DNA from: Rhodovastum sp963709085 | Lineage (GTDB): Bacteria; Pseudomonadota; Alphaproteobacteria; Acetobacterales; Acetobacteraceae | Reading direction: 5' to 3' | Assembly: GCA_963709085.1 (NCBI GenBank) | Contig: CAVPVB010000014.1 | Coordinates: 95,174-159,173, forward strand | Length of the DNA stretch: 64,000 nt | Shown here: one piece after another, positions 7,794-16,629 of the stretch | Position numbering within the stretch: the stretch's first letter is position 1 | Layout of the letters: each line of letters opens with the position of its first letter | Position numbers and translations under genes: made by a program | The notes under the pieces: generated by a model | The model's database searches: none | What the model saw: only the letters and a program-made list of their open reading frames with translations | What the model was told of the DNA's origin: nothing

Positions 7794-8669
7794 ATGAGCC
7801 CACTTCGCCATCTCCTGATCCAGGAAATGCAAATTCGGAACCTCGCACCAAACACGCAACGCTCATATGTGGAGCAGATCTCCCGCCTTGCGCGTCACTT
7901 TATGAAGTCGCCAGATCTGCTGGGCCCGGCTGAGATTCGTGCCTATCAGCTGTACCTGACCCAGGAGAAGCAGCTCTCGGCCAGTTCGATATTGGTCGCG
8001 GTCGCTGCAATACGCTTTCTCTACAATGTCACCCTCAAACGAGGATGGAACCTCGACGAGGTCATTCCCACCTGCCGCAAGCCGCAAAAGCTTCCAGTCG
8101 TCCTGAGCCAGGCCGAGGTCAGCCAGTTCCTCGACGCCGTTGAATGCTTAAACCATCGCGTCATCCTGACCGTCTGCTATGCGGCCGGTTTGCGGATCTC
8201 CGAAGCGGTCCGGCTGAGACCCGAGGCGATCGACAACCAGCGCATGGTCATCCGCGTGGAGGCGGGCAAGGGCGGAAAAGATCGATACGTCATGCTCTCG
8301 CCCAGGTTGCTGGACATCCTCCGGGACTACTGGAGCAAAGCCCGGCCCAAGGGATGGCTGTTCCCCGGTGATGTGCCCGGACAACCGATCTCGACATCCG
8401 CCGTGGAGCATGTCTGCAGAAAGACCCGCAGCCAAGCCAACATCTCCAAGCCGGTCACACCCCACTCGCTGCGGCATGCCTTTGCCGTTCACCTGCTCGA
8501 AGCCGGCACTGACGTTCGCACCATCCAGTTGCTGCTTGGTCACCGCAGCCTGAGCACCACCGCCCGCTATCTGCGCCTCGCCACCAACAAGGTGTGTGCC
8601 ACCGCCAGCCCGCTGGATGTCCTGCAACCGCAGGGCCATCCGGTTCTCTGTACGATACCATATTCGTGA
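7794..8669 (+). CDS. XerC/D-like tyrosine recombinase of IS91-like element 1
   Basis: A 291-residue tyrosine recombinase. The catalytic Arg lies in AAGLRISEAVRL, then HSLRHAFAVHLL (H-x-x-R), LLLGHRSL, and the tyrosine in STTARYLRLAT. AAAGGAGCTG lies just before the ATG at 7794. An ISAs1-type IS has inserted after codon 279 (target duplication 8621-8630), replacing the last residues by QGHPVLCTIPYS from the IS end. Without the IS the frame would run on to TGA at 9979-9981. All catalytic residues lie before the insertion, so activity may survive. It pairs with the HUH transposase as in the second copy. Confidence 0.88.
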   Translation: MSPLRHLLIQEMQIRNLAPNTQRSYVEQISRLARHFMKSPDLLGPAEIRAYQLYLTQEKQLSASSILVAVAAIRFLYNVTLKRGWNLDEVIPTCRKPQKLPVVLSQAEVSQFLDAVECLNHRVILTVCYAAGLRISEAVRLRPEAIDNQRMVIRVEAGKGGKDRYVMLSPRLLDILRDYWSKARPKGWLFPGDVPGQPISTSAVEHVCRKTRSQANISKPVTPHSLRHAFAVHLLEAGTDVRTIQLLLGHRSLSTTARYLRLATNKVCATASPLDVLQPQGHPVLCTIPYS

Positions 8670-9935
8670 TTACTCACACGCCCTTCATGACGCATACGGA
8701 GGCAACGTCCTGTAGGTTGAGCCAGAAGCCGTGCTGGATGTTGTCGATGCCGTTGGCACGCCCGAGGTTGAGAGCAAAGCTCTTCAGGCGCGCGACGATA
8801 CCTGGGTTGACGCGGATCTTGCTGGCGTCCTCGCCTAGGGAACCGTCGCGAACGCGGTGGTTGCGGTTCTCTATGCCCCAGTGATCGCGTATGGCCTTGG
8901 CATAGTAGGTGACCCGCCGACCAACGCGGTTGGTGATGTACCACGAGATTTCGACAGTGGTTTCCCAGCGCCACCAGGAGCCGGGCACCCGCGTGCATAC
9001 GGTGCGGGTGACGCGAAGCGCCACGCGCGCATATGGCTTCCACCTCTCCAGGCCGAGCCGCGGCCCAGCTTCGAACATCTCCACGCGCCGCGTCTCCTTC
9101 CTACCGCGCTCTATCTTGTCGGTAGTTTCGCAGATCTGAACTGGCGAGTTCGTGACCGCCATCATCTCAACCGCGTCAACCAGTCCCTCCTGGTTGTCCT
9201 TGACCTGCACCAGAACATTGCTGCCGACGGCGATCGCCGCCTCGAAGGTCTTCACCTGGCAGTGCATCGCGTCGAAGGTGTAGAGCCTGTCCTTGAGGCC
9301 AAGCGCCAGGATAAGTTCCTGCGCCGCAGGTATCTCGTTGGTCTTCTGATCGATTTCGACGTGCGCGAGGATGACACGTCCGACCGTGCCGAACACGCTC
9401 AGGATTTGCTTCATCCGCTGATTGGTAGCCATGTCGGCGCTGCCCTTCATCGTCTTGCCGTCGACGGCCGCTGTCTTTTCGTCAATCCCCTTGCCCGCGA
9501 GAGCGTCCGCTTCGAGTGCCGCCGCATGGATGCGGAACGCGGATTCAAAGCCCTCCGGGCAGAGGCTGGCGAGCAGGTCGCGTAACTGGCTCTTGCCGAT
9601 CGGCTTCTTCATGTCGCAGGGAAAGTGCCTCTTCAGCAGCTTGAAATGCCTGCGGATGAACGCCGCCATGCGCTTATAGCTATGCGCCCCGCACAAGTTA
9701 GCCAGAATACAGAAGAGTAAAACCTGCGGCAAAGGATGCCGCCTTCCCTCGACCCGGCGCGGGTCAGGAACATCCACAAGCACATCCAGGAGCGTGACTG
9801 ACACGACCGTAATCTCATATTTGGTTGAAGCCGTGGTACTCCACCACACCCCCGAAATCCAGCGCCTTGCGGCTCCAGGCCGAGAATCACTTCCCCCTGT
9901 CAGTTACTGCTGTTTCAGAGAATCGGACGGCCCTG
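8631..9935 (-). mobile_element. ISAs1-family insertion sequence, 1305 bp, 10-bp target duplication
   Basis: Terminal inverted repeats are CAGGGCCATCCGGTTCTCTG at 8631-8650 and, as the complement of 9916-9935, CAGGGCCGTCCGATTCTCTG: 18 of 20 matches. The direct repeat CCTGCAACCG flanks it at 8621-8630 and 9936-9945. Family length and duplication size fit ISAs1. It carries one transposase gene. Nested inside IS91-like element 1. Confidence 0.93.
8674..9804 (-). CDS. ISAs1-family transposase
   Basis: A DDE transposase of about 376 residues: LLDVLVDVPDPRRVEGRRHP at the start (the family's N-terminal motif), first Asp in AAVDGKTMKGS, second in YTFDAMHCQ, and catalytic Glu in DHWGIENRNHRVRDGS. No ATG is in frame; GTG at 9804 gives a typical family length, an earlier GTG at 9849 is possible. 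The gene ends only 43 bp from the IS edge. Complete, so the IS may be active. Confidence 0.9.
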   Translation of the reverse strand: MSVTLLDVLVDVPDPRRVEGRRHPLPQVLLFCILANLCGAHSYKRMAAFIRRHFKLLKRHFPCDMKKPIGKSQLRDLLASLCPEGFESAFRIHAAALEADALAGKGIDEKTAAVDGKTMKGSADMATNQRMKQILSVFGTVGRVILAHVEIDQKTNEIPAAQELILALGLKDRLYTFDAMHCQVKTFEAAIAVGSNVLVQVKDNQEGLVDAVEMMAVTNSPVQICETTDKIERGRKETRRVEMFEAGPRLGLERWKPYARVALRVTRTVCTRVPGSWWRWETTVEISWYITNRVGRRVTYYAKAIRDHWGIENRNHRVRDGSLGEDASKIRVNPGIVARLKSFALNLGRANGIDNIQHGFWLNLQDVASVCVMKGV

Positions 9936-9990
9936 CCTGCAACCGGCCTCGCTTGCCATCGCCGTCCCGCTACCTGTCTGAACCGGCGCG

Positions 9991-11187
9991 ATGCGCCCCG
10001 AGCTGGAGGTGGCGGATATCTTCCGCCGCCACGGCCCGGCGTACCGGCAGGCCCACGCCGACCATCTCGGCGGCACCGAGCGCCGTGTGATGGCGGCGAT
10101 CGAGGCCTGCCGCACGCCGGCGCTGGGCGGGCACGCCGAGCAATGTGCCGATTGTGGCTTCGTTCGTTACGCTTTCAACTCGTGCCGCGATCGGCATTGC
10201 CCAAAATGCCAGGGCCTGGCGCGCGCCGAATGGCTGGAGGCGCGCCAGGCCGAACTGCTGCCGGTGCCTTACTTCCACGTCGTGTTCACCGTGCCCGCAC
10301 AGGTCGCCGAGATCGCCTTCCACAACAAGGAGGCCGTCTATGGCATCCTGTTCCGTGCCTCCGCCGAAGCCCTGCGCAACGTCGCCACCGACAGCCGCTA
10401 CCTCGGCGCCGAGATCGGCGCGATCTCGGTGCTGCATACCTGGGGACAGGCTCTCCATCACCATCCCCACATTCATTATATCGTTCCGGGAGGTGGGATC
10501 TCGCCAGACCAGACACGCTGGGTCTCCTGTCCACCCGGCTTCTTCCTGCCGGTGCGCGTGCTCTCCCGCCGCTTCCGCGATCTGTTCGTGCAGCAGATGC
10601 GCACCGCTTTCGCCGACGGTGAACTCCGCTTCCCCGGCGCGCTCGCCGACCTGGCAGACCCCGCCATCTTCACCACCCGGCTCGACGCGCTCGCCCAGAC
10701 CGAATGGGTCGTCTTTGCCAAGCCGCCGTTCGCCGGCCCCGAGCAGGTGCTCGGCTATCTCGGCCGCTACACCCACCGCGTCGCCATCGCCAACAGCCGC
10801 CTCGTCGGGCTCGACGACGGCCAGGTCAGCTTCACGTGGAAGGACTATCGCCAAGACGGCAAGACCAAGGTCATGACCCTGGAGGCGGACGAGTTCATCC
10901 GCCGCTTCCTGCAGCACACCGTGCCCGACGGCTTCCACCGCATCCGCCACATCGGCTTCCTCGCCAACTGCCATCGCACCGCCAAGCTGGCGCTCTGCCG
11001 CGATCTGCTCGCCGTGCCGCCGCCAATGCCGTGCGATCCATCCCCGCGGCGCTGGCAGGATCGCCTGCGCGACCTTACCGGTGAGGATATCGAGCTCTGC
11101 CCCTGCTGCGGCGGCCGGATGGTGACCTGTGGCACGCTGCCGCCACAGCCGCCGCCGCGCCCACCCATGTGGTGCGACAGCTCATGA
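9991..11187 (+). CDS. IS91-family HUH (Y2) transposase
   Basis: A 398-residue rolling-circle transposase. It has an N-terminal zinc finger (CADCGFVRY, then CRDRHCPKCQ), the HUH motif in HHHPHIHYIVPGGG, and the two-tyrosine motif in LGYLGRYTHR. A C-terminal zinc knuckle (CPCCGGRM) is also present. The frame is intact. Single-strand cleavage at the oriIS end (about 11563) would start one-ended transposition, which in this family can mobilise adjacent DNA. The start ATG at 9991 lies 10 nt after the natural stop of the recombinase gene. Confidence 0.93.
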   Translation: MRPELEVADIFRRHGPAYRQAHADHLGGTERRVMAAIEACRTPALGGHAEQCADCGFVRYAFNSCRDRHCPKCQGLARAEWLEARQAELLPVPYFHVVFTVPAQVAEIAFHNKEAVYGILFRASAEALRNVATDSRYLGAEIGAISVLHTWGQALHHHPHIHYIVPGGGISPDQTRWVSCPPGFFLPVRVLSRRFRDLFVQQMRTAFADGELRFPGALADLADPAIFTTRLDALAQTEWVVFAKPPFAGPEQVLGYLGRYTHRVAIANSRLVGLDDGQVSFTWKDYRQDGKTKVMTLEADEFIRRFLQHTVPDGFHRIRHIGFLANCHRTAKLALCRDLLAVPPPMPCDPSPRRWQDRLRDLTGEDIELCPCCGGRMVTCGTLPPQPPPRPPMWCDSS

Positions 11188-11469
11188 TCCAGCCTTCGTC
11201 GCCACTTGTCCGCTCTGTCCTGCGAGGCACCGCCGACCACGGCGCCTGCCGGCACGTGCCGTGCGGTGCCCGGTCGGTCGCCAGCACATCAGCAGCCACC
11301 GCAAATGGCGTCACATCTCCGATGGATCGGCGGCCAGCGCGTGTGTGCATCCAATTGCCCCCGCCACAGCGCCCGCACGAACCCGCGAAACCGCCCCGCC
11401 GTGCTCCTCTTCAATCGGTGTCCTGGATACAATCCCCATAGGCGAATCCGGGCCGCGGTTTAGCCCAAT

Positions 11470-11563
11470 GCGCTTTTTTGCTCACCGGCGCGGCCCCAAC
11501 CGCCGTGCGCTGATTGGCGCCGCTCGTGCGCCGCGCCGCTAAGCAAAAAACGCTCTTCATTAC
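11470..11563. repeat. Terminal hairpin (oriIS-like end) of IS91-like element 1
   Basis: GC-rich inverted arms (CACCGGCGCGGCC and its partner GCGCCGCGCCGCT) are enclosed by TTTTTTGCT and AGCAAAAAA. The arrangement recurs in inverse orientation at 24000-24105, at the corresponding end of the second element. The position next to the 3' end of an HUH transposase gene fits the replication-origin end. Between 11188 and 11470 I see no gene. Confidence 0.65.
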
Positions 11564-11651
11564 CAAGACAGCCCGGCGGGATGATTCGTGCGAGCTAACC
11601 GGGGTGTGCGCGGTTGGCGGAATTTGCTTGCTGTCCAGTGGGTTTTGCGCC

Positions 11652-11676
11652 ATGAGTTTCGGTAACAGAAACTCAT
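11652..11676. promoter_or_regulatory. Perfect palindrome ahead of umuDC (candidate operator)
   Basis: ATGAGTTTC, a 7-nt spacer, then GAAACTCAT: 9-bp arms with no mismatch, ending 8 nt before the umuD start. It does not match the GTTC-N7-GTTC LexA box of alphaproteobacteria nor the CTGT-N8-ACAG enterobacterial box. It could bind a LexA variant or the long-N-terminus UmuD itself. Confidence 0.5.
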
Positions 11677-11684
11677 GAGGGCTT

Positions 11685-12245
11685 ATGGCTGGGACGACGC
11701 ACCGGAGTAGTCGCAAGGGTATCGGGGGGCGGCCGCGCGGCCTGCCGACCGCTGTGGTGCGGATACCGGTGCCTGTGGCCAGGATCGCCCGGCACATCGC
11801 GGCCGGAACGCTGCGCGCCGGCGACCTGAACGCCTTCCTTGATATCGACCCCCGCACGCGGTTGGCCGTTCCTCTTGTAGGTGCGAACGCCCCCTGCGGC
11901 TTCCCATCCCCGGCGGACGACTATGTGGAGCGGGCGCTCGATTTCAACGAGTTGCTGGTCCATAACCCCGCGGCCACCTTTGCGGTCCGGCTGTCGAGCG
12001 ACAGCATGACCGGGGCGGGGCTGTTCCCCGGCGACATCGCCATCGTCGACCGCTCGGTCGAGCCGACCAACGGCTGCATTGTTGTGGCGCTTCTCGATGG
12101 TGAGTTCACGGTCAAGCGCTATCATCGCCAGGCGCATGGCGTCGTCCTGCGCGCCGAGAATCCCGCCTATGCCGATATCGCGGTCGGCGAGGAACGCGCC
12201 TTCGAGGTGTGGGGCGTGGTCACGAAATCCATCCGCATGCTGTGA
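11685..12245 (+). CDS. umuD: UmuD-like S24 peptidase, polymerase V subunit
   Basis: A 186-residue LexA/UmuD-fold protein. The self-cleavage site is C71-G72 (ANAPCGFP), with catalytic serine S107 (SSDSM) and lysine K144 (TVKRYH). Relative to E. coli UmuD (139 aa) it has about 45 extra N-terminal residues, rich in Arg/Gly/Thr and starting RSSRKGIGGRPRGLP. After RecA-stimulated cleavage UmuD' activates the lesion-bypass polymerase. It is the first gene of a umuD-umuC-SRAP operon, 6 nt before umuC. The extra N-terminus could bind DNA, as reported for some UmuD variants that act as repressors (inference). Confidence 0.88.
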   Translation: MAGTTHRSSRKGIGGRPRGLPTAVVRIPVPVARIARHIAAGTLRAGDLNAFLDIDPRTRLAVPLVGANAPCGFPSPADDYVERALDFNELLVHNPAATFAVRLSSDSMTGAGLFPGDIAIVDRSVEPTNGCIVVALLDGEFTVKRYHRQAHGVVLRAENPAYADIAVGEERAFEVWGVVTKSIRML

Positions 12246-12251
12246 GGGCGC

Positions 12252-13544
12252 ATGGCCGCGCCGATCGCCCTCGTCGACTGCAATAATTTTTACGCTTCCT
12301 GCGAACGGGTGTTTCAGCCGGCCCTGCGCGGCAAGCCCGTCGTGGTGCTGTCGAACAACGACGGCTGCGTGATTGCCCGCTCCAACGAAGCCAAGGCGCT
12401 CGGCATTCCCATGGGCGAGGCTTGGCATATCTGCCGCGCCCGCGTAAATACGCAGGGCGTCATCGTCCGCTCCAGCAACTACACGCTCTACGGCGACATG
12501 AGCGCGCGCGTGATGCGGGCGCTTGTCGGCTTCACGCCGGAGCTCGAAATCTACTCGATCGACGAGGCGTTCCTCGGTCTCGGCGGCTTCGAGTACCGGC
12601 TCGAAGCCCATGCGCGCGAGCTGCGGCGCACCGTCCTGCAATGGACCGGGATTCCGGTCTCAGTCGGCATCGCCGCCACCAAGACGCTGGCCAAGGCGGC
12701 CAATCGCAAGGCCAAGAAGGACCCCGCCTGCCAGGGTGTCTGCATCCTGCTCGACGAGGCGGCGATCGACGCCCAGCTTGCCGGCATGGCGCTGGACGAT
12801 CTCTGGGGAGTCGGCCGCCGACTGGCCGATCGGCTCGCCGCCTTCGGTATCACGAGCCCGTTGATGCTGAAGCAGGCCGATGCGCGGTTCATCCGCGAGC
12901 GGTTCAGCGTCGTGCTGGAGCGCACCGTCACCGAGCTGCGCGGCATTCCCTGCATCGAGCTGGAGGATGCGCCGCCGGACCGCAAAAGCATCATGGCCTC
13001 GCGATCCTTTGGCAAAGCGGTCGAGACCCGGCAGGAGATGGAGGAGGCGGTTGCCGCCTACACGGCGCGCGCCGCTGAAAAGCTGCGGCGCCAGCACCTG
13101 GCTGCGAGCCGGTTGCAGGTGTTCGTGATGACCAACCGGTTCCGGCCGCAGGACGCTCAGTACAGCCGGGAGCAGGGCGTGCAGATCCCCGTGGCAACCG
13201 CTGACAGCGGCAAGCTGATCACCGCGGCCCTGCGCGCTCTGGCCGCGATCTGGCGGGATGGCTTTCGGTACAAAAAGGCCGGCGTGATGCTGCTGGACCT
13301 GACCTCGGCGGCCGCCGTGCAAGGCGATCTGTTTAATGCGCCCGACGATGCGCGCGCCAAGGCCCGCATGCAGGCGGTCGACAAACTCAACGGGCGCTAC
13401 GGGCGCGACACCGTGCGCTTCGCCGCAACCGGCGTCAGCAGAGCCTGGAAGCTCCGCCGCGAATTCATCTCGCCACGCTACACTACGTGTTGGGAGGAAC
13501 TGCTGACCGTGCCCGGCCGCGCGTGCGGGCAGGGGGCGCGTTAG
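12252..13544 (+). CDS. umuC: UmuC, Y-family DNA polymerase V catalytic subunit
   Basis: A 430-residue Y-family polymerase. Metal-binding Asp in ALVDCNNFYASCERVF, catalytic YSIDEAFLGL, and the helix-hairpin-helix region LWGVGRRLADRL are all visible, with a little-finger domain and a UmuC-type C-terminal DUF4113 (WKLRREFISPRYTT). It carries out mutagenic translesion synthesis with UmuD'. It lies between umuD and the SRAP gene; it starts 6 nt after the umuD stop. Intact. Confidence 0.95.
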   Translation: MAAPIALVDCNNFYASCERVFQPALRGKPVVVLSNNDGCVIARSNEAKALGIPMGEAWHICRARVNTQGVIVRSSNYTLYGDMSARVMRALVGFTPELEIYSIDEAFLGLGGFEYRLEAHARELRRTVLQWTGIPVSVGIAATKTLAKAANRKAKKDPACQGVCILLDEAAIDAQLAGMALDDLWGVGRRLADRLAAFGITSPLMLKQADARFIRERFSVVLERTVTELRGIPCIELEDAPPDRKSIMASRSFGKAVETRQEMEEAVAAYTARAAEKLRRQHLAASRLQVFVMTNRFRPQDAQYSREQGVQIPVATADSGKLITAALRALAAIWRDGFRYKKAGVMLLDLTSAAAVQGDLFNAPDDARAKARMQAVDKLNGRYGRDTVRFAATGVSRAWKLRREFISPRYTTCWEELLTVPGRACGQGAR

Positions 13545-13546
13545 CC

Positions 13547-14221
13547 ATGTGCGGGAGGTTCACCCAAAATTATGCCTGGGCGGAGGTGCATGCCTTCCTC
13601 AATCTGTTCGGCACCCCGCGCAATCTGCGCCCCCGCTACAACATCGCGCCGACGACGAGCGTTGACGTCGTGCGCCAGGGCGAGCACGGCCGTGAGTTGG
13701 TCTCGATGCGCTGGGGCTTGGTGCCGTTCTTCTGGAAGAAGACGCTGAAGGAACTGCCGGCCACCTTCAATGCCCGCGCCGAGACGGTTGCCGAGAAGCC
13801 GATGTTCCGCGCCGCCTTCCAGAAGCGGCGCTGCATCATCCCGGCCAGCGGGTTCTTCGAATGGACGGGCGAGAAAGGGAACAAGCAGCCGCACCTGTTT
13901 ACGGCCGCGGACGGTTCGCCGCTGCTGGCCTTTGCCGGGCTGTGGGACAGGTGGCTCGACCCGGCGGCCGGGGAGACCGTGCTTTCCTGCACCGTGATCG
14001 TCTGCGCCGCGAGCGCGTGGATGGCCGCGTATCACGACCGGATGCCGGTGCTGCTGCGGACGGAGGATTTTGACGCATGGCTGAACGGGACGCTTGGCCC
14101 GGAGGCGCTCAAGCCGGCCTCGGAAAGCGCGCTGCGCGAGTGGCCGGTGTCCCGACGCGTCAACCGCGCCGGTGAAGGCGACGATGATCCGAGCATCATC
14201 AACCCGGAACCTCATGTGTGA
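13547..14221 (+). CDS. SOS response-associated peptidase (YedK/HMCES, SRAP domain)
   Basis: A 224-residue SRAP protein. It begins MCGRFTQ, with the invariant Cys2 that crosslinks to abasic sites in single-stranded DNA. It also contains RYNIAPT, FNARAETV, RRCIIPASGFFEWTG and the terminal catalytic His in YHDRMPVLL. It starts 2 nt after umuC, with GGGGGCG upstream, so lesion shielding and lesion bypass are co-expressed. A 5'-truncated second copy lies at 17352-17849. Confidence 0.95.
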   Translation: MCGRFTQNYAWAEVHAFLNLFGTPRNLRPRYNIAPTTSVDVVRQGEHGRELVSMRWGLVPFFWKKTLKELPATFNARAETVAEKPMFRAAFQKRRCIIPASGFFEWTGEKGNKQPHLFTAADGSPLLAFAGLWDRWLDPAAGETVLSCTVIVCAASAWMAAYHDRMPVLLRTEDFDAWLNGTLGPEALKPASESALREWPVSRRVNRAGEGDDDPSIINPEPHV

Positions 14222-14494
14222 TAACGTCAGCCGCCGTTTACGATGTTTAGCTACTGCATTGAGTTTAATGATATTTTACGGCGAACAGCTACTGGTCACC
14301 TGCAAGTACGGGAGGGCGGGGGAGCCAGCCTTGCGTCCCAAAACCGATCCATTGCGGGACAAGCGCTCACGGCACTATCCCATACCGACATCTTATCCGA
14401 CCGACGAGGATAACCACGATGAGCCGCTTGAAACTAAACGGCAACACGATATAAGTGGGACCATCCTCGGTGTCGATGGTAAGGACTCAAGCAG
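14222..14494. other. Gap between SRAP and the ATPase gene
   Basis: No gene of family length. An 11-codon ORF (MSRLKLNGNTI, start 14419) resembles the first residues of small DUF2274-type proteins and may be a relic. The segment marks the change from GC-rich to AT-rich DNA, probably the boundary of a transferred cassette. AAGGACTC before 14495 is the ribosome site of the ATPase. Confidence 0.4.
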
Positions 14495-16093
14495 ATGCCC
14501 CTTAAGGACGTTCTGACTCAAGACAATCCTTTCGGCCCAATCGATCAAGTTCGCATCGACGATCCTCAAGATGCCGTCCAAGTCCTTGATCTCCATGAGC
14601 CACTGTCGTCCGCAATGACAGGAAAGCATACTCTCGTTTATGGTCGCAAGGGATGTGGAAAATCCGCCGTAATTTCCATGTTTCGTGGCCTCGAATACAG
14701 TTTCGCGCGCCAAAAATTAAGTGACGTTGGCGTAAAGACGGACGACGGAAATCGCGGAGGAAACATCATTATACCAATCACAACTTGGCTCACTTTTCTT
14801 GACATGAACATTTCTGTGCATAGGCACCTTCTTGATCTCGCTAACGTGAGATCAGCAAATGATATTGACTATGATTTGATTCCGGCAGAAGCGGTCGAAG
14901 TGGGATGGTTAAATCAGCTTTGGGAGCAAATTTTTCGGGAATTTTACGACAGGATGCAAGACCGCCGCATTTCGTCTGCGTATCATGTTGATCTTAGTAA
15001 TGTTATTATGCTGTTCAATGATGATTCCATCTCGCGCCTGCGAGGGACAGCAGAATATGTCGCTTCTGCTGTTTTCGCGAGGGCTAAAAATGAGGTTATC
15101 AAGTACATAAGCGACCGCAAAATCCGCATTTATATCTTATTTGACAGCATGGAAAAATATCCAATTTCTAACAGTACATTCGCATTGAGTATGAGTGGAT
15201 TTCTGCGTGCCATCAATACGATGATAATGAATCAAGACATTAAAGTTGTCTTTACGTTACCAGAAGAGTTGATTCCGCATTTCCGTGGATTTTCAGAAAA
15301 CATTTTAAAAGATTTCGAAAGGTCTTACCCAATGCGTTGGCGCGCTCGCGATCTGTGGCGGATTGCGGCGTATCGGTATATGCTGTTTTTGAAAACACAT
15401 GACAGGCCTTATTATGACGAGTTATCTCGAAAATACAAGGATTTACTCGACAATCCGATAGTCGCGAAAAAGTTTTTTGCGACGTTTTTTCCAGAATACA
15501 TTACGAATACGGTTGGCGTTCGGGAAGAGTCCAGGGCATATATTCTGCGGCACACACACTTACTTCCAAGGCATCTAATTCTTTTAATGAACGAAATTGC
15601 CCGGAGATCCTTCGAGGAAGCGAAGGGACGGAGTCAATTTTCTGAACAAGCGATTGTTGAAGGGGTTCGTAAAAGAGAAACTGATATAGCAGACCAGGTA
15701 TTGCAGCCGTATAAAACCATTTATATGGATCTGGAGAAAGAATTAAAGTGGGGATTTTCTGATTTATCGCCAATTTTTAGTTTTGGTGAATTACAAAAAA
15801 CACTAAACAGGTTCTCAGGGAAGTTGCAGATGGATTACGGTGAAGTGGTAAATCTCTTATTTTCCATTGGAGTAATTGGAAGAATTTCCGCAGATCAAAC
15901 CTCAACAATATACACAGAGGCAGATTTCAGTTACACATTCGATGGAAGCATCAGCTTTTCGGGATCGGATTCCCTTTGTTTTCATCCTATATTCTCGCGA
16001 CTGTTTAATGCTGAACGGCACCGGCATGGAGACCAGCGCGTAATATACCCAAGAGGGGTGTTTCCCGACGTTTTACGAGACTACCAATGTTAA
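14495..16093 (+). CDS. P-loop ATPase with C-terminal winged-helix-like region, defence candidate
   Basis: A 532-residue protein. Walker A is GRKGCGKSA (residues 50-58), and a hydrophobic strand ending in acidic residues (IYILFDSMEK, about 212) serves as Walker B. The middle is helical (FARAKNEVIKYI, FLRAINTMIM) and the end resembles a winged helix (FSFGELQKTLNRFSG then GRISADQ). It resembles the Sll1717-like / STAND-related ATPases of unknown role. The gene is markedly AT-rich. Its last codons overlap the start of a small membrane protein gene. ATPase plus membrane partner is a common plan of abortive-infection systems; here that function is inference. Confidence 0.75.
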   Translation: MPLKDVLTQDNPFGPIDQVRIDDPQDAVQVLDLHEPLSSAMTGKHTLVYGRKGCGKSAVISMFRGLEYSFARQKLSDVGVKTDDGNRGGNIIIPITTWLTFLDMNISVHRHLLDLANVRSANDIDYDLIPAEAVEVGWLNQLWEQIFREFYDRMQDRRISSAYHVDLSNVIMLFNDDSISRLRGTAEYVASAVFARAKNEVIKYISDRKIRIYILFDSMEKYPISNSTFALSMSGFLRAINTMIMNQDIKVVFTLPEELIPHFRGFSENILKDFERSYPMRWRARDLWRIAAYRYMLFLKTHDRPYYDELSRKYKDLLDNPIVAKKFFATFFPEYITNTVGVREESRAYILRHTHLLPRHLILLMNEIARRSFEEAKGRSQFSEQAIVEGVRKRETDIADQVLQPYKTIYMDLEKELKWGFSDLSPIFSFGELQKTLNRFSGKLQMDYGEVVNLLFSIGVIGRISADQTSTIYTEADFSYTFDGSISFSGSDSLCFHPIFSRLFNAERHRHGDQRVIYPRGVFPDVLRDYQC

Positions 16094-16488
16094 GAGTTGC
16101 CATCGTAATAGCCGTCATAGTGGCTGTCGGTGCGGTTTACATTGCGCTTCAGTCTGGTGATCACCATTGGGTGAATAGAGGAGGGGCGTTGATTACTGCA
16201 ATTTCTGCATTTTTGGCGATTTCGGACGCCACATTAGAGCATAAAATACTAGAGGAAAAAATAAACAAGCCGAACCAGCAAACAAAAATGGATAATGTAT
16301 TCGATGTGACATTGGCTAGGATTGCGAATCGCGTTGCCGGGGCAAGGTTCCGAAAGCAGTTTGGTGGACTTTCGCAGAAGAGGCTGAAAACAGTGTTCTG
16401 GATCAGTGGCCTTGCGATTCTGGGGGAAATTCTTCACGGATTCGGTGACTTGGGGATAGCGGCGGTCGAAGCAGTCATTTGCCAATAA
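16087..16488 (+). CDS. Small membrane protein, putative effector partner of the ATPase
   Basis: A 133-residue protein starting inside the end of the ATPase gene (ATG 16087, ATPase stop 16091-16093). Hydrophobic segments: about residues 3-21 (VAIVIAVIVAVGAVYIAL), 32-46 (GALITAISAFLAIS) and a weaker one at 107-128. Between them lies a charged cytoplasmic stretch (EHKILEEKINKPNQQTKMDN, then ARFRKQFGG). No family is recognised. Tight overlap and shared AT bias say it works with the ATPase, perhaps as a membrane-perturbing effector. Confidence 0.7.
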   Translation: MLRVAIVIAVIVAVGAVYIALQSGDHHWVNRGGALITAISAFLAISDATLEHKILEEKINKPNQQTKMDNVFDVTLARIANRVAGARFRKQFGGLSQKRLKTVFWISGLAILGEILHGFGDLGIAAVEAVICQ

Positions 16489-16629
16489 TAATAAACTCGG
16501 TTAGTTTGGAGCCAGACTTAAATATAACCATCTAAATTTCTATATGTTGCGTCAAAATAACGTATCGGGCAGAACTCAGTGTCCCGTTGAAAATGCACGA
16601 CGGTGGGTTTTGCAACTGCCTCTTAGCGA

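Larger units (their letters stand above)
7613..11563 (+). mobile_element. IS91-like element 1 (tyrosine recombinase plus HUH transposase)
   Basis: Left end about 7613, beginning with a TTGGACTAAA motif that is shared with the outer end of the second copy near 30030. The right end (about 11470-11563) contains the inverted relative TTTAGCCCAA and a long imperfect hairpin of GC-rich arms bordered by TTTTTTGCT and AGCAAAAAA. The same hairpin occurs, inverted, at 24000-24105. Contents: tyrosine recombinase gene, nested ISAs1-type IS, then the IS91-type transposase. The flank after the right end is CAAG (11564-11567). Confidence 0.75.
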
